Assembly: GCF_014649775.1 (NCBI RefSeq)
Contig: NZ_BMTR01000019.1
Span: 83,443 to 147,442 of the forward strand
DNA from: Streptomyces longisporoflavus
Lineage (GTDB): Bacteria > Actinomycetota > Actinomycetes > Streptomycetales > Streptomycetaceae
Direction: 5' to 3'
Length of the DNA stretch: 64,000 bases
The notes below the pieces were generated by a model. It was given only the letters and a program-made list of their open reading frames with translations, searched no databases and had not been told where the DNA came from. The stretch's first letter is position 1, and each line of letters begins with the position of its first letter. This document shows positions 1-7,178 of the stretch, one piece after another. A program made the translations under genes and the position numbers.

Positions 1-2
1 AG

Positions 3-422
3 GCGACGCTCGTCCGGCACGGCGCGCGCGACCGCCAACTCGGCTGGCCGCAGGCCGACATCACCTACCGCTCCGGCACCCGCCACCCCGAGCGCGCCGT
101 CATCCACCTCACCGACCCCGACGACCGCAAGCCCATGGAACTCGGCGTCGAAGTCCTCGCCTCGCTGCCGCTGGCCGTGGGCGCCGGATACCCGCCCGCG
201 GACGACTGGCAGCACGGCACCTGGCGGGGGCGCGGCTGGACCGACCGCCGCGCGTACGACCTGTCGGACCCGGCTGCGCACCCGATGGCCGCGTACGGCG
301 TCATCGACCACGCCGCCCGTTTCACCCTCGACGGGCGGACGGGGTACGGGATTTTCGAGCACGGCAGCTTCGGCCGTCACGACCCGAGCGGCTTCACCGG
401 CTTCGACTCGGTCGCGCCCTGA
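3..422 (+). CDS. C-terminal part of a hypothetical protein, truncated at the window edge
   Basis: An open frame enters from the left edge and stops with TGA at 420-422, leaving about 139 residues of an incomplete protein. The visible part is rich in Gly, Asp, Arg and His and ends with a stretch reading GYGIFEHGSFGRHDPSGF, which resembles the beta-rich C-terminal half of AttH/CrtC-like (lipocalin-type hydratase) proteins that often neighbour APH-fold phosphotransferases in actinobacteria. That family link is from memory and is weak. The next gene begins 40 bases downstream on the same strand with its own ribosome binding site, so the two are probably cotranscribed. Confidence 0.55.
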   Translation, partial: ATLVRHGARDRQLGWPQADITYRSGTRHPERAVIHLTDPDDRKPMELGVEVLASLPLAVGAGYPPADDWQHGTWRGRGWTDRRAYDLSDPAAHPMAAYGVIDHAARFTLDGRTGYGIFEHGSFGRHDPSGFTGFDSVAP

Positions 423-462
423 GATCCAGCCGTCGAACGCAACCGTCGAAAGGAGCCCGGCG

Positions 463-1554
463 ATGGCAACGGCACCGCGTCCCCGCACCAGCACCCGCGA
501 CCCGGAGGAACTCGCCCGCAGGCTCACGGCCTGGCTCGGCGTGCGACTGCCCGGCGCCAAGGCCACCGGCGTGCGGGTCCCCGAGTCCAACGGCATGTCG
601 AGCGAGACCCTGCTCTTCGACGTCGAGCACCCCGAACCCCCGCTGCGTGCCTACGCGTTACGCCTGGCCGCGGACCCGGCCGCGTACACGATCTTCCCGG
701 TCTACGACCTGCCCCGCCAGCACCGCACGATGCGGCTCGTCGCCGAGCACACGGACCTGCCCGTGCCGCGCGTGCTGTGGCTGGAGGAGGACCCGGGACC
801 GCTCGGGGCGCCCTTCTTCGTCATGGAGCGGGTCGAGGGGCGCGTGCCGCCTGACGTCATGCCCTATACGTACGAGGGGAATTGGCTCCACTCGGCGAGC
901 GACGCCGAACGCGCGCACCTGGAGGAGGCGTCGATCGGCCTGATCGCCCGTCTGCACGACCAAGTGCCCGTCGGCGAAGCCGCGTTCCTGGCTCTGCCGG
1001 GTGAAGGCAGCGCGTTGCGCCGCCATGTGACCGCCCAACGCTCCTACTACGAGTGGGTGGTCGACGGACTGCCCCGTTCGCCGCTCATCGAGAGCGCCTT
1101 CGAGCGGCTCGAGGAGCGGTGGCCGGCGGACGCGGGCGAGACCGTCCTCAACTGGGGCGACGCGCGCATCGGCAACGTCATCTACGACGGCTTCGAACCC
1201 GCGGCCGTCCTTGACTGGGAGATGGCGGCGCTCGCACCCCGCGAGGTCGACCTCGGCTGGATGGTCTACCTGCACCGCTTCTTCCAGGACCTGACGGTCG
1301 GCTTCGGGCAGCCGGGCCTGCCGGAGTTCCTGAAACGCGAGCGCATCGAGGAGAGTTACGCGCGGCTCACCGGCCACACGCCGCGTTCCATGGACTTCCA
1401 CACCCTGTACGCGGCGCTGCGGCACGCGATCGTCATGCTGCGCGTCGCCTACCGGCAGGTGCACTTCGGCGAGGCCGCGGTCCCCGAGGACCCGGACACG
1501 CTGATCCTGCACCACGCCAGCCTGGCGGCCATGGTGCAGGGCAGCTACTGGTAG
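463..1554 (+). CDS. APH-fold phosphotransferase family protein (ACAD10/aminoglycoside phosphotransferase-like)
   Basis: This 363-residue protein has the aminoglycoside phosphotransferase/choline kinase fold. The catalytic loop is seen as NWGDARIGN at residues 230-238, with Asp233 as likely catalytic base and Asn238 as metal ligand. The metal-binding DWE follows at 251-253. The usual His of the HGD loop is replaced by Trp. Members of this ACAD10-like branch phosphorylate small hydroxylated or acyl substrates; the substrate here cannot be told. ATG at 463 is preceded by AAAGGAG at good spacing. Codon 66 (bases 658-660) is TTA, the rare Leu codon read only by the bldA tRNA, so translation is probably linked to development. 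It lies 40 bases after the truncated gene and is likely in the same operon. Confidence 0.85.
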   Translation: MATAPRPRTSTRDPEELARRLTAWLGVRLPGAKATGVRVPESNGMSSETLLFDVEHPEPPLRAYALRLAADPAAYTIFPVYDLPRQHRTMRLVAEHTDLPVPRVLWLEEDPGPLGAPFFVMERVEGRVPPDVMPYTYEGNWLHSASDAERAHLEEASIGLIARLHDQVPVGEAAFLALPGEGSALRRHVTAQRSYYEWVVDGLPRSPLIESAFERLEERWPADAGETVLNWGDARIGNVIYDGFEPAAVLDWEMAALAPREVDLGWMVYLHRFFQDLTVGFGQPGLPEFLKRERIEESYARLTGHTPRSMDFHTLYAALRHAIVMLRVAYRQVHFGEAAVPEDPDTLILHHASLAAMVQGSYW

Positions 1555-1557
1555 GCG

Positions 1558-2001
1558 TCAGGCCGCGGAGCGCCGGTCCTGCGGGGCCGGGCGCAGCGGG
1601 CGCGAGCCCTGGCCGCCGACGTGCGAGAAGGGCTGTGTCCGCCAGTCGAGGCCCTGAGGGAGCGTCAGGAGCAGGCCCATGTCCTGCTCCTGAGCCTCCA
1701 TCGTCTCGTCCGCGGGCTCCGCTTCGGCCGCGGCGCGGCCCGTGCCCGCACACACCGTGAGCCCGAACGGGTCCCACCGCGTGGCGCACAGCGCGTGCTC
1801 GGGCAGGACGTCCTCGTCGGCCAGGAGCGCGATCGGCTGCGCGCAGTCGGGGCACGTCACGCGGTACATCTCGAAGGTGTCGTACGCGTCGAACTCGGTC
1901 TCGACCGGTTCGACGCCCTCCGATACGGAGGTCGACGCGACTTCGTCGGAGCGCTGCTGCTTGCTTCGGGCAGAGCGACCGGGGCGCTTCAGATTCTGCA
2001 T
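1558..2001 (-). CDS. Small conserved hypothetical protein with a CxxC motif
   Basis: A 147-residue protein encoded opposite to the phosphotransferase, the two stop codons facing each other three bases apart. The start chosen is ATG at 2001, preceded on the minus strand by a GGGGGAG Shine-Dalgarno; a longer frame up to 2109 has no such site and a non-coding composition. The first 25 residues are basic. A CPDC motif near residue 57 and a further Cys near 75 could be half of a zinc site, but a full zinc ribbon is not visible. The middle is acidic (Glu/Asp-rich). I do not recognise the family and infer no function. Confidence 0.6.
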   Translation of the reverse strand: MQNLKRPGRSARSKQQRSDEVASTSVSEGVEPVETEFDAYDTFEMYRVTCPDCAQPIALLADEDVLPEHALCATRWDPFGLTVCAGTGRAAAEAEPADETMEAQEQDMGLLLTLPQGLDWRTQPFSHVGGQGSRPLRPAPQDRRSAA

Positions 2002-2156
2002 GGGATTCTCCCCCTTGGGTGGGCCGAGAAGGCGCTGCGGCCTCGACCACAGCAAGCACTTCCCGTCCCGTCGTAGAGGTAATCGTGGCATCCCTTTGGA
2101 CACGGTCACAGGTATGTGGCGTTCGTCACATGCCCCGAGAAGATGCCGCCGCGGTC

Positions 2157-2194
2157 CCTACAGGTATCCGGAGGGATCAAGAGCCCTGTAGGTT
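2157..2194 (+). promoter_or_regulatory. Inverted repeat overlapping the -10 of the Lrp gene; probable autoregulatory site
   Basis: CCTACAGG at 2157-2164 and CCTGTAGG at 2185-2192 form perfect 8-bp inverted arms 20 bp apart. The right arm overlaps TAGGTT (2189-2194), a good -10 hexamer that ends six bases before the ATG at 2201. This suggests a leaderless or near-leaderless transcript repressed by its own product. The dyad is seen directly; the binding protein is inferred because Lrp/AsnC regulators commonly autoregulate. Confidence 0.45.
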
Positions 2195-2200
2195 CAGCGC

Positions 2201-2641
2201 ATGGAGGAGCTGGACCGACAAATCGTGCAGCTGCTCGTCAAGGACGGGCGGATGAGCTACACCGACCTGGGCAAGGCCACGGGCCTGTCCACATCGGCCG
2301 TGCACCAGCGTGTGCGCCGCCTCGAGCAGCGCGGCGTCATCCGCGGGTACGCCGCCGTCGTGGACCCGGAGGCCGTGGGCCTGCCGCTCACGGCGTTCAT
2401 CTCGGTGAAACCGTTCGACCCCAGCGCACCCGACGACATCGCCGAACGCCTCGCGGGCGTCCCGGAGATCGAGGCGTGCCACAGCGTGGCGGGCGACGAG
2501 AACTACATCCTCAAGGTGCGCGTCGCGACACCCCTGGAGCTCGAACACCTGCTGAGCCGCCTGCGCGCACTGGCCGGCGTCTCCACGCGGACGACGGTCG
2601 TGCTCTCCACGCCGTACGAGGCCAGGCCCCCGCAGGTCTGA
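2201..2641 (+). CDS. Lrp/AsnC family transcriptional regulator
   Basis: This 146-residue protein is a typical full-length feast/famine regulator. Residues about 3-52 form the AsnC-type winged helix-turn-helix (LDRQIVQLLVKDGRMSY start, then TGLSTSAVHQRVRRLE recognition region). Residues about 65-140 form the RAM/AsnC effector-binding and oligomerisation domain, including the conserved stretch around AGDENYILKV. These proteins bind DNA as octamers or dimers and usually sense an amino acid. The gene has its own promoter with an overlapping dyad, and the amidohydrolase gene follows 72 bases downstream on the same strand, so that gene is a plausible target. The effector cannot be deduced. Confidence 0.9.
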   Translation: MEELDRQIVQLLVKDGRMSYTDLGKATGLSTSAVHQRVRRLEQRGVIRGYAAVVDPEAVGLPLTAFISVKPFDPSAPDDIAERLAGVPEIEACHSVAGDENYILKVRVATPLELEHLLSRLRALAGVSTRTTVVLSTPYEARPPQV

Positions 2642-2713
2642 CGCGGCCCGCGGACGGGCCGTCGCGGCGCCCCCTGCGCGGGCTCCGCGCCGGGGAGGGG
2701 CGAGACTGGTCCC

Positions 2714-4357
2714 ATGAGCGAGAGCACCACCCCCCAGAACGGCCCACAGGGCCACCGCACCGTGCTGCTGCGCGGCGGCGACGTCCACAGCCCCGCAGAT
2801 CCGTTCGCCACGGCGATGGTCGTCGAACGCGGGCACGTCGCCTGGGTGGGATCCGAGGGCGCGGCCGACGCGTTCGCCGACGGCGTCGACGAGGTCGTCG
2901 ACCTCGACGGAGCGCTCGTCACCCCGGCGTTCACCGATGCGCACGTGCACACCACGGCGACCGGACTCGCCCTGACGGGACTCGATCTGACGCGTGCGCG
3001 CTCCCTCGGCGAGGCACTCGCCCTCGTACGCGAACACACCGCCGCCCGGCCGCACGACCGCGTTCTCCTCGGCCACGGCTGGGACGCCGCCCGCTGGAGC
3101 GACGGCCGGCCGCCCACGCGCACGGAACTCGACGAGGCGGCCGGCGGCCGTCCCCTCTACCTCTCCCGCATCGACGTCCACTCGGCCGTCGTCACCACCG
3201 CGCTGCTCGACCTCGTCCCCGGCATCACCGGGCGCACCGGCTTCCACGCGGACGCGCCGCTGACCGCCGACGCCCACCACGCGGTGCGCGCCGCCGCCCT
3301 CGGCGCCCTCACCCCGCAGCAGCGCACCGAGGCCCAGCGCGCCGCGCTGCGGCACGCCGCGTCCCTCGGCATCGGCTCCGTGCACGAGTGCGCGGGGCCC
3401 GACATCTCCGGCGAGGACGACCTCACCGGGCTCCTCCGTCTCGCCGCCGACGAGGCCGGGCCGCGCGTCGTCGGCTACTGGGCGCAGCACGGTGAGGAAG
3501 GCATCGCCCGTGCAAAGGAACTGGGTGCGCTCGGCGCCGCCGGCGACCTCTTCGTGGACGGCGCCCTCGGCTCGCACACCGCCTGTCTGCACGCGCCGTA
3601 CGCCGACTCCGGCCACACCGGCACCGCCTATCTGGACGCCGCCGCCGTCGCCGCGCACGTCGTCGCCTGCACCGAGGCCGGAATCCAGGCGGGCTTCCAC
3701 GCCATCGGGGACGCCGCGGTGAGCGCGGTCGTCGAGGGCATCCGGGCGGCCGCCGAGAAGGTGGGCCTGCCCCGTGTCCGCGCCGCGAGGCACCGCGTCG
3801 AGCACGCCGAGATGCTCACCCCGGAAACCATCGCCGCCTTCGCCGAACTGGGCCTCACCGCCTCCGTGCAGCCCGCCTTCGACGCCCTGTGGGGCGGCGA
3901 CGAGGGCATGTACGCCCAGCGCCTTGGCGCCGAGCGGGCCCGCACCCTCAACCCGTACGCGGCCCTCCTGCGCACCGGCGTCCCGCTCGCCTTCGGCTCC
4001 GACAGCCCCGTCACCCCGCTGGATCCCTGGGGCACCGTGCGTGCCGCCGCTTTCCACCAGAACCTGGAGCACCGGGTGTCGGTGCGGGCCGCGTTCACCG
4101 CGCACACCCGCGGCGGCTGGCGGGCCATCGGCCGGGACGACGCGGGCGTCCTGGTGCCGGGGGCGCCCGCCGACTACGCCGTCTGGCGGACCGCGGAACT
4201 CGTGGTCCAGGCCCCGGACGACCGGGTCGCGCGCTGGTCGACCGATCCGCGCTCCGGCACGCCCGGGCTGCCCGATCTCACGCCGGGCGCCGAACTCCCC
4301 GTCTGCCTGCGCACGGTGGTCTTCGGACAGCCGGTCTTCGTACGGCCGGACGAGTGA
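2714..4357 (+). CDS. Metal-dependent amidohydrolase, YtcJ-like
   Basis: This 547-residue enzyme belongs to the amidohydrolase superfamily, YtcJ/AepA branch. Visible metal and active-site motifs, in order, are the HxH pair in FTDAHVHTT, a GFHAIGDAAV segment with the third His, HRVEHAEM with the fourth His, and GSDSPVTPLDPW carrying the catalytic Asp. Such proteins are cytoplasmic hydrolases of C-N bonds in small cyclic or N-acyl compounds. The start is ATG 2714 with a GGGGAGGGG ribosome binding site 12 bases upstream. It follows the Lrp regulator on the same strand. The substrate is unknown. Length and motif order match the family well and nothing appears broken. Confidence 0.88.
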   Translation: MSESTTPQNGPQGHRTVLLRGGDVHSPADPFATAMVVERGHVAWVGSEGAADAFADGVDEVVDLDGALVTPAFTDAHVHTTATGLALTGLDLTRARSLGEALALVREHTAARPHDRVLLGHGWDAARWSDGRPPTRTELDEAAGGRPLYLSRIDVHSAVVTTALLDLVPGITGRTGFHADAPLTADAHHAVRAAALGALTPQQRTEAQRAALRHAASLGIGSVHECAGPDISGEDDLTGLLRLAADEAGPRVVGYWAQHGEEGIARAKELGALGAAGDLFVDGALGSHTACLHAPYADSGHTGTAYLDAAAVAAHVVACTEAGIQAGFHAIGDAAVSAVVEGIRAAAEKVGLPRVRAARHRVEHAEMLTPETIAAFAELGLTASVQPAFDALWGGDEGMYAQRLGAERARTLNPYAALLRTGVPLAFGSDSPVTPLDPWGTVRAAAFHQNLEHRVSVRAAFTAHTRGGWRAIGRDDAGVLVPGAPADYAVWRTAELVVQAPDDRVARWSTDPRSGTPGLPDLTPGAELPVCLRTVVFGQPVFVRPDE

Positions 4358-4846
4358 TGTCCCGGCGGTGCGTACCGCCGATCGCGGCCCGTTGGCGCGT
4401 CGCACGACCTGCGTCTCCTCGGCACTGACCTGGCTGTCTTCGGGATCGCCCCAGGTCAAAGGGGTATTGACAGAACGCCGCCGTGGGCCGGTAGGTTCGG
4501 CCGGGTCCACCAAAGGACGTCCGACCGGAGAATCTCCACGCAGCCGTCGAACGCCGCTGGGCCATGGGCGGTGTGCCGCACCGGCGCACCACCACTGGGA
4601 GCCAGGTCCAGCGCCCGCGCCGCGGACGCGAGGGAACGTTCCACCGGGCCGGCAGGTGTGACCCGGGTGGGGCCCGGACGCTCAGTAGACAACGGCTCTC
4701 GGTCGACCCGCAGCCAGCGGGCCCCAGGTCGGCCCGAAGGGCGCCGGGCCCCGACCCGCAGTACCCCCCTCGACAGCCCGTGCCGTCGTGGCCGTGCACG
4801 GCGCGGCCATTATGGTGGTCCTCTGCGTACGAACGAAGGGGCAGTA
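4358..4846 (+). promoter_or_regulatory. 489-bp intergenic region with a strong promoter and a long putative leader for ppm1
   Basis: No convincing gene is present. TTGACA at 4467-4472 and TAGGTT at 4492-4497 (19-bp spacing) make one of the best vegetative-type promoters in the window. The transcript would carry about 340 bases before the GTG start at 4847. The intervening DNA is GC-rich with several potential hairpins. It could be a long 5' leader or a small RNA; I cannot separate these. A second weak -10 (TATGGT, 4811-4816) lies close to the gene. Confidence 0.45.
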
Positions 4847-5686
4847 GTGAACGACGGCGGTGGGGTCTCCGGAACCGGAGACCAGGGGAGGCAGTTCGGC
4901 CCGCTCGGCATGGCCTTGGTGATCATTCCGACCTACAACGAGGCGGAGAACATCCAGTCCATCGTCGGCCGTGTCCGCGTGGCCGTGCCCGAGGCGCACA
5001 TCCTCGTCGCCGACGACAACAGCCCCGACGGCACCGGCAAGATCGCCGATGAGCTCGCGGCCGACGACGAGCATGTCCACGTACTGCACCGCAAGGGCAA
5101 GGAAGGCCTGGGCGCGGCCTATCTCGCGGGCTTCCAGTGGGGCCTGGACCACGACTACGGCGTGCTCGTGGAGATGGACGCCGACGGCTCCCACCAGCCC
5201 GAGGAACTGCCCAGGCTGCTCACCGCGCTCAAGGGCGCCGACCTCGTGCTCGGCTCGCGCTGGGTGCCGGGCGGGCGGATCGTGAACTGGCCCAAGTACC
5301 GCGAGATGATCTCCCGCGGCGGCAGTACGTACTCCCGGCTGATGCTCGACGTGCCGATCCGTGACGTCACGGGCGGCTACCGCGCCTTCCGCCGCGAGAC
5401 CCTGCAAGGCATCGGCCTCAGCGAGGTCGCCTCGCAGGGCTACTGCTTCCAGGTCGACCTCGCGCGCCGGGCGATCAAGTCGGGCTACCACGTCGTCGAG
5501 GTGCCGATCACCTTCGTCGAGCGGGAGCTCGGTGACAGCAAGATGAGCCAGGACATCGTCGCCGAGGCGCTGTGGCGTGTCACGGCGTGGGGTGTGGGGG
5601 AGCGTGTGGGCCGCGTGGGCCGCGTGCTGGGCCGCAAGGACGCCGCGGGAGCGCAGGAGCCTCCCAGGGCTCCCGGGACGCCCTGA
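4847..5686 (+). CDS. ppm1: Polyprenol monophosphomannose synthase
   Basis: This 279-residue GT2 glycosyltransferase transfers mannose from GDP-mannose to polyprenyl phosphate on the cytoplasmic face of the membrane. The product feeds protein O-mannosylation (Pmt) and, in actinobacteria, other mannosylated envelope components. Seen motifs: the GT2 nucleotide fold from MALVIIPTYNEAENI (22-36), VADDNSPDGT near 54-63, and the metal-binding DAD in EMDADGSHQPEE (111-113). It has only the catalytic domain; no fused acyltransferase domain like mycobacterial Ppm1 is present. GTG 4847 is chosen because GAAGGGG lies just upstream; an internal ATG 20 codons later is possible. FxsA follows 85 bases downstream. 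In S. coelicolor this gene (SCO1423) is needed for phiC31 infection. Confidence 0.92.
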   Translation: MNDGGGVSGTGDQGRQFGPLGMALVIIPTYNEAENIQSIVGRVRVAVPEAHILVADDNSPDGTGKIADELAADDEHVHVLHRKGKEGLGAAYLAGFQWGLDHDYGVLVEMDADGSHQPEELPRLLTALKGADLVLGSRWVPGGRIVNWPKYREMISRGGSTYSRLMLDVPIRDVTGGYRAFRRETLQGIGLSEVASQGYCFQVDLARRAIKSGYHVVEVPITFVERELGDSKMSQDIVAEALWRVTAWGVGERVGRVGRVLGRKDAAGAQEPPRAPGTP

Positions 5687-5771
5687 CCTCTCCGGTCGCC
5701 TCCGTCGCGTCGGCTGCTTGTCGATCAACCCCTTTATGCCGGTCTGAGCCGGGCCCAGGCACACTGGAGCC

Positions 5772-6362
5772 ATGACGACTGGCGCATCGCCCACCCGACC
5801 CGCCCGGCCCCGGCGCTCACGCGTCCTGAGGTTCCTGCCGCTCGGCATCGCCGCCTGGCTGGTCCTGGAGATCTGGCTGCTCACCGTGGTGGCGGGCGCC
5901 GCAAGCGGGCTCACGGTGTTCCTGCTGCTCGTGGCCGGTGTGGTGCTCGGCGGCATGGTCATCAAGCACGCCGGGCGCCGGGCGTTCCGCGAGCTCAGCG
6001 AGGCCGTGCAACAGCAGCAGAGCGGCCTCGCGCCCCACCCCTCCGAGCGCGGCGGCGGCAACGCCCTGACGATGCTGGGCGGCCTCCTGATCATCCTGCC
6101 GGGGCTGATCTCCGACGCCCTCGGACTGCTCCTGCTCGTGCCGCCCATCCAGAAGGCCGTCAGTCGTACGGCCGAGAAGACCTTCGAGCGCAAGGTCCGC
6201 GAGGCCGCCGCCCGGAGCGGGCAGGGCGGCTTCGGGGAGGCCTTCCAGCAGGCGCGCATGCACCGCCCGGACGGCAAGGTCGTCCAGGGCGAGGTCATCA
6301 GGGACGACGAGCGCCCTGCCCGCGGCCCGCACCCGGACGACCCGCAGCTTCCGCCGCGCTGA
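5772..6362 (+). CDS. fxsA: FxsA family membrane protein
   Basis: This 196-residue protein is of the FxsA family, named for suppression of F exclusion of phage T7 in E. coli. A basic N-terminus is followed by hydrophobic segments at about 20-42 and 43-63, and a third around 98-125 containing LLIILPGLISDALGLLLLVPP, the family signature. The C-terminal 70 residues are charged and probably cytoplasmic. It follows ppm1 on the same strand and ends before a pair of strong hairpins, so ppm1-fxsA probably forms one transcription unit. Its molecular function in Streptomyces is unknown. Confidence 0.88.
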   Translation: MTTGASPTRPARPRRSRVLRFLPLGIAAWLVLEIWLLTVVAGAASGLTVFLLLVAGVVLGGMVIKHAGRRAFRELSEAVQQQQSGLAPHPSERGGGNALTMLGGLLIILPGLISDALGLLLLVPPIQKAVSRTAEKTFERKVREAAARSGQGGFGEAFQQARMHRPDGKVVQGEVIRDDERPARGPHPDDPQLPPR

Positions 6363-6418
6363 GCGGTCACCGAGGCTGAGCGGTCACCGAGCAGGCTGAG
6401 CTGAGCCGGTCGCCGAGA

Positions 6419-6464
6419 GCTGTTCAGGGGCAGGCCGCCCGCAGGCGGCCTGCCCCTGAACAGC
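6419..6464. terminator. Perfect 21-bp hairpin, bidirectional terminator (first of two)
   Basis: Arms at 6419-6439 and 6444-6464 are perfectly complementary over 21 bp with a four-base loop. The hairpin sits between the convergent fxsA and rbpA genes. There is no T-tract, as is usual in Streptomyces. Confidence 0.85.
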
Positions 6465-6508
6465 ACGAAGGCCGGGGCCCCCGCTGAGCGGGGGCCCCGG
6501 CCTTCGTG
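6464..6508. terminator. Perfect 19-bp hairpin, bidirectional terminator (second of two)
   Basis: Arms at 6464-6482 and 6490-6508 pair perfectly over 19 bp around a seven-base loop. It abuts the previous hairpin, giving a tandem insulator between the convergent fxsA and rbpA genes. Confidence 0.85.
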
Positions 6509-6547
6509 TGCGGTGTTGTTCGGATCGCCGTGGTGATCAGTTCGCCG

Positions 6548-6922
6548 TCAGGCGGACTTGCGGCTGTCCCGCGGATGCACCGCGATGTTCATGGCTCCTG
6601 ACCGGAGAACCGCGAGGCGCTCCTCCAGGACCTCCTCGAGTTCTTCTCGAGTACGGCGCTCCATGAGCATGTCCCAGTGCGTACGCGCGGGCTTGCCCTT
6701 CTTCTCCTCAGGTCCATCGCCGTCTACGAGGAGTGCCTGGGCCCCGCAGACCTTGCACTCCCACTCCGGCGGGATTTCTGCCTCTACCGAGAAGGGCATC
6801 TCAAAACGATGTCCGTTCTGGCATGCGTACTCCACGGCCTGGCGCGGGGCCAAGTCGATGCCGCGGTCGGTCTCGTAGCTGGTCACCACGAGGCGCGTGC
6901 CGCGAAGAGCTCGCTCACTCAT
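6548..6922 (-). CDS. rbpA: RNA polymerase-binding protein RbpA
   Basis: This 124-residue actinobacterial transcription factor binds RNA polymerase and group 1/2 sigma factors (HrdB) and stabilises open complexes. The N-terminal tail is followed by the core domain with Cys34, His38, Cys56 and Cys59 (CQNGH...CKVC), the zinc-binding set known from S. coelicolor RbpA. A basic linker (KKGKPARTHWDMLMERR, about 74-90) and the sigma interaction helix (REELEEVLEERLAVLRSG, about 92-109) complete the usual architecture. Length and ends match the family. A near-perfect SigR promoter lies upstream (6984-7010), fitting the known oxidative-stress induction of rbpA. Confidence 0.97.
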   Translation of the reverse strand: MSERALRGTRLVVTSYETDRGIDLAPRQAVEYACQNGHRFEMPFSVEAEIPPEWECKVCGAQALLVDGDGPEEKKGKPARTHWDMLMERRTREELEEVLEERLAVLRSGAMNIAVHPRDSRKSA

Positions 6923-6983
6923 GAATTGTGCCTCCCGGGCTTGTCGCCCACAGGACAGGTGTCGCTGTCGTCGTCATCCGGTC

Positions 6984-7010
6984 AACGTCCGGTCGGCGGT
7001 AAAGATTCCC
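6984..7010 (-). promoter_or_regulatory. SigR-type promoter of rbpA
   Basis: Reading the minus strand, GGGAAT (7010-7005) is followed after exactly 18 bases by GTT (6986-6984). This matches the SigR consensus GGGAAY-N18-GTT. The -10 lies about 60 bases upstream of the rbpA start. SigR control of rbpA is established in S. coelicolor; the site here is seen directly. Confidence 0.88.
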
Positions 7011-7178
7011 GTTCAGGGTCATGCGTCGCCGTCGTATGCCGCCCCTTGTTGTACCCACCAGCGCCCGGTATGTCACATCTGACAGAGGATGTCACCCTGC
7101 GTTTCTCAATCTTGAGCGCGCAGTAACGGTCCGCCTGGTAAGCCAAACGCGTACACTACCGCCCTTTGGCTTCAGTTG

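Noticed and set aside
2177..4513. Very long antisense open frames, for example opposite the amidohydrolase, the SMC-like ATPase (27507-30200) and the 5-oxoprolinase (45473-48235)
   Set aside because: They are typical by-products of extreme GC content; their products are low-complexity (Arg/Gly/Ala/Val-rich) without recognisable domains, and the opposite strand holds a clear gene with the right codon bias.
4631..4660. A SigR or SigE promoter (GGGAAC) in front of ppm1
   Set aside because: The downstream element at N18 is GTG rather than GTT, and no SigE-type -10 is at the right distance; a good vegetative promoter lies upstream at 4467-4497.
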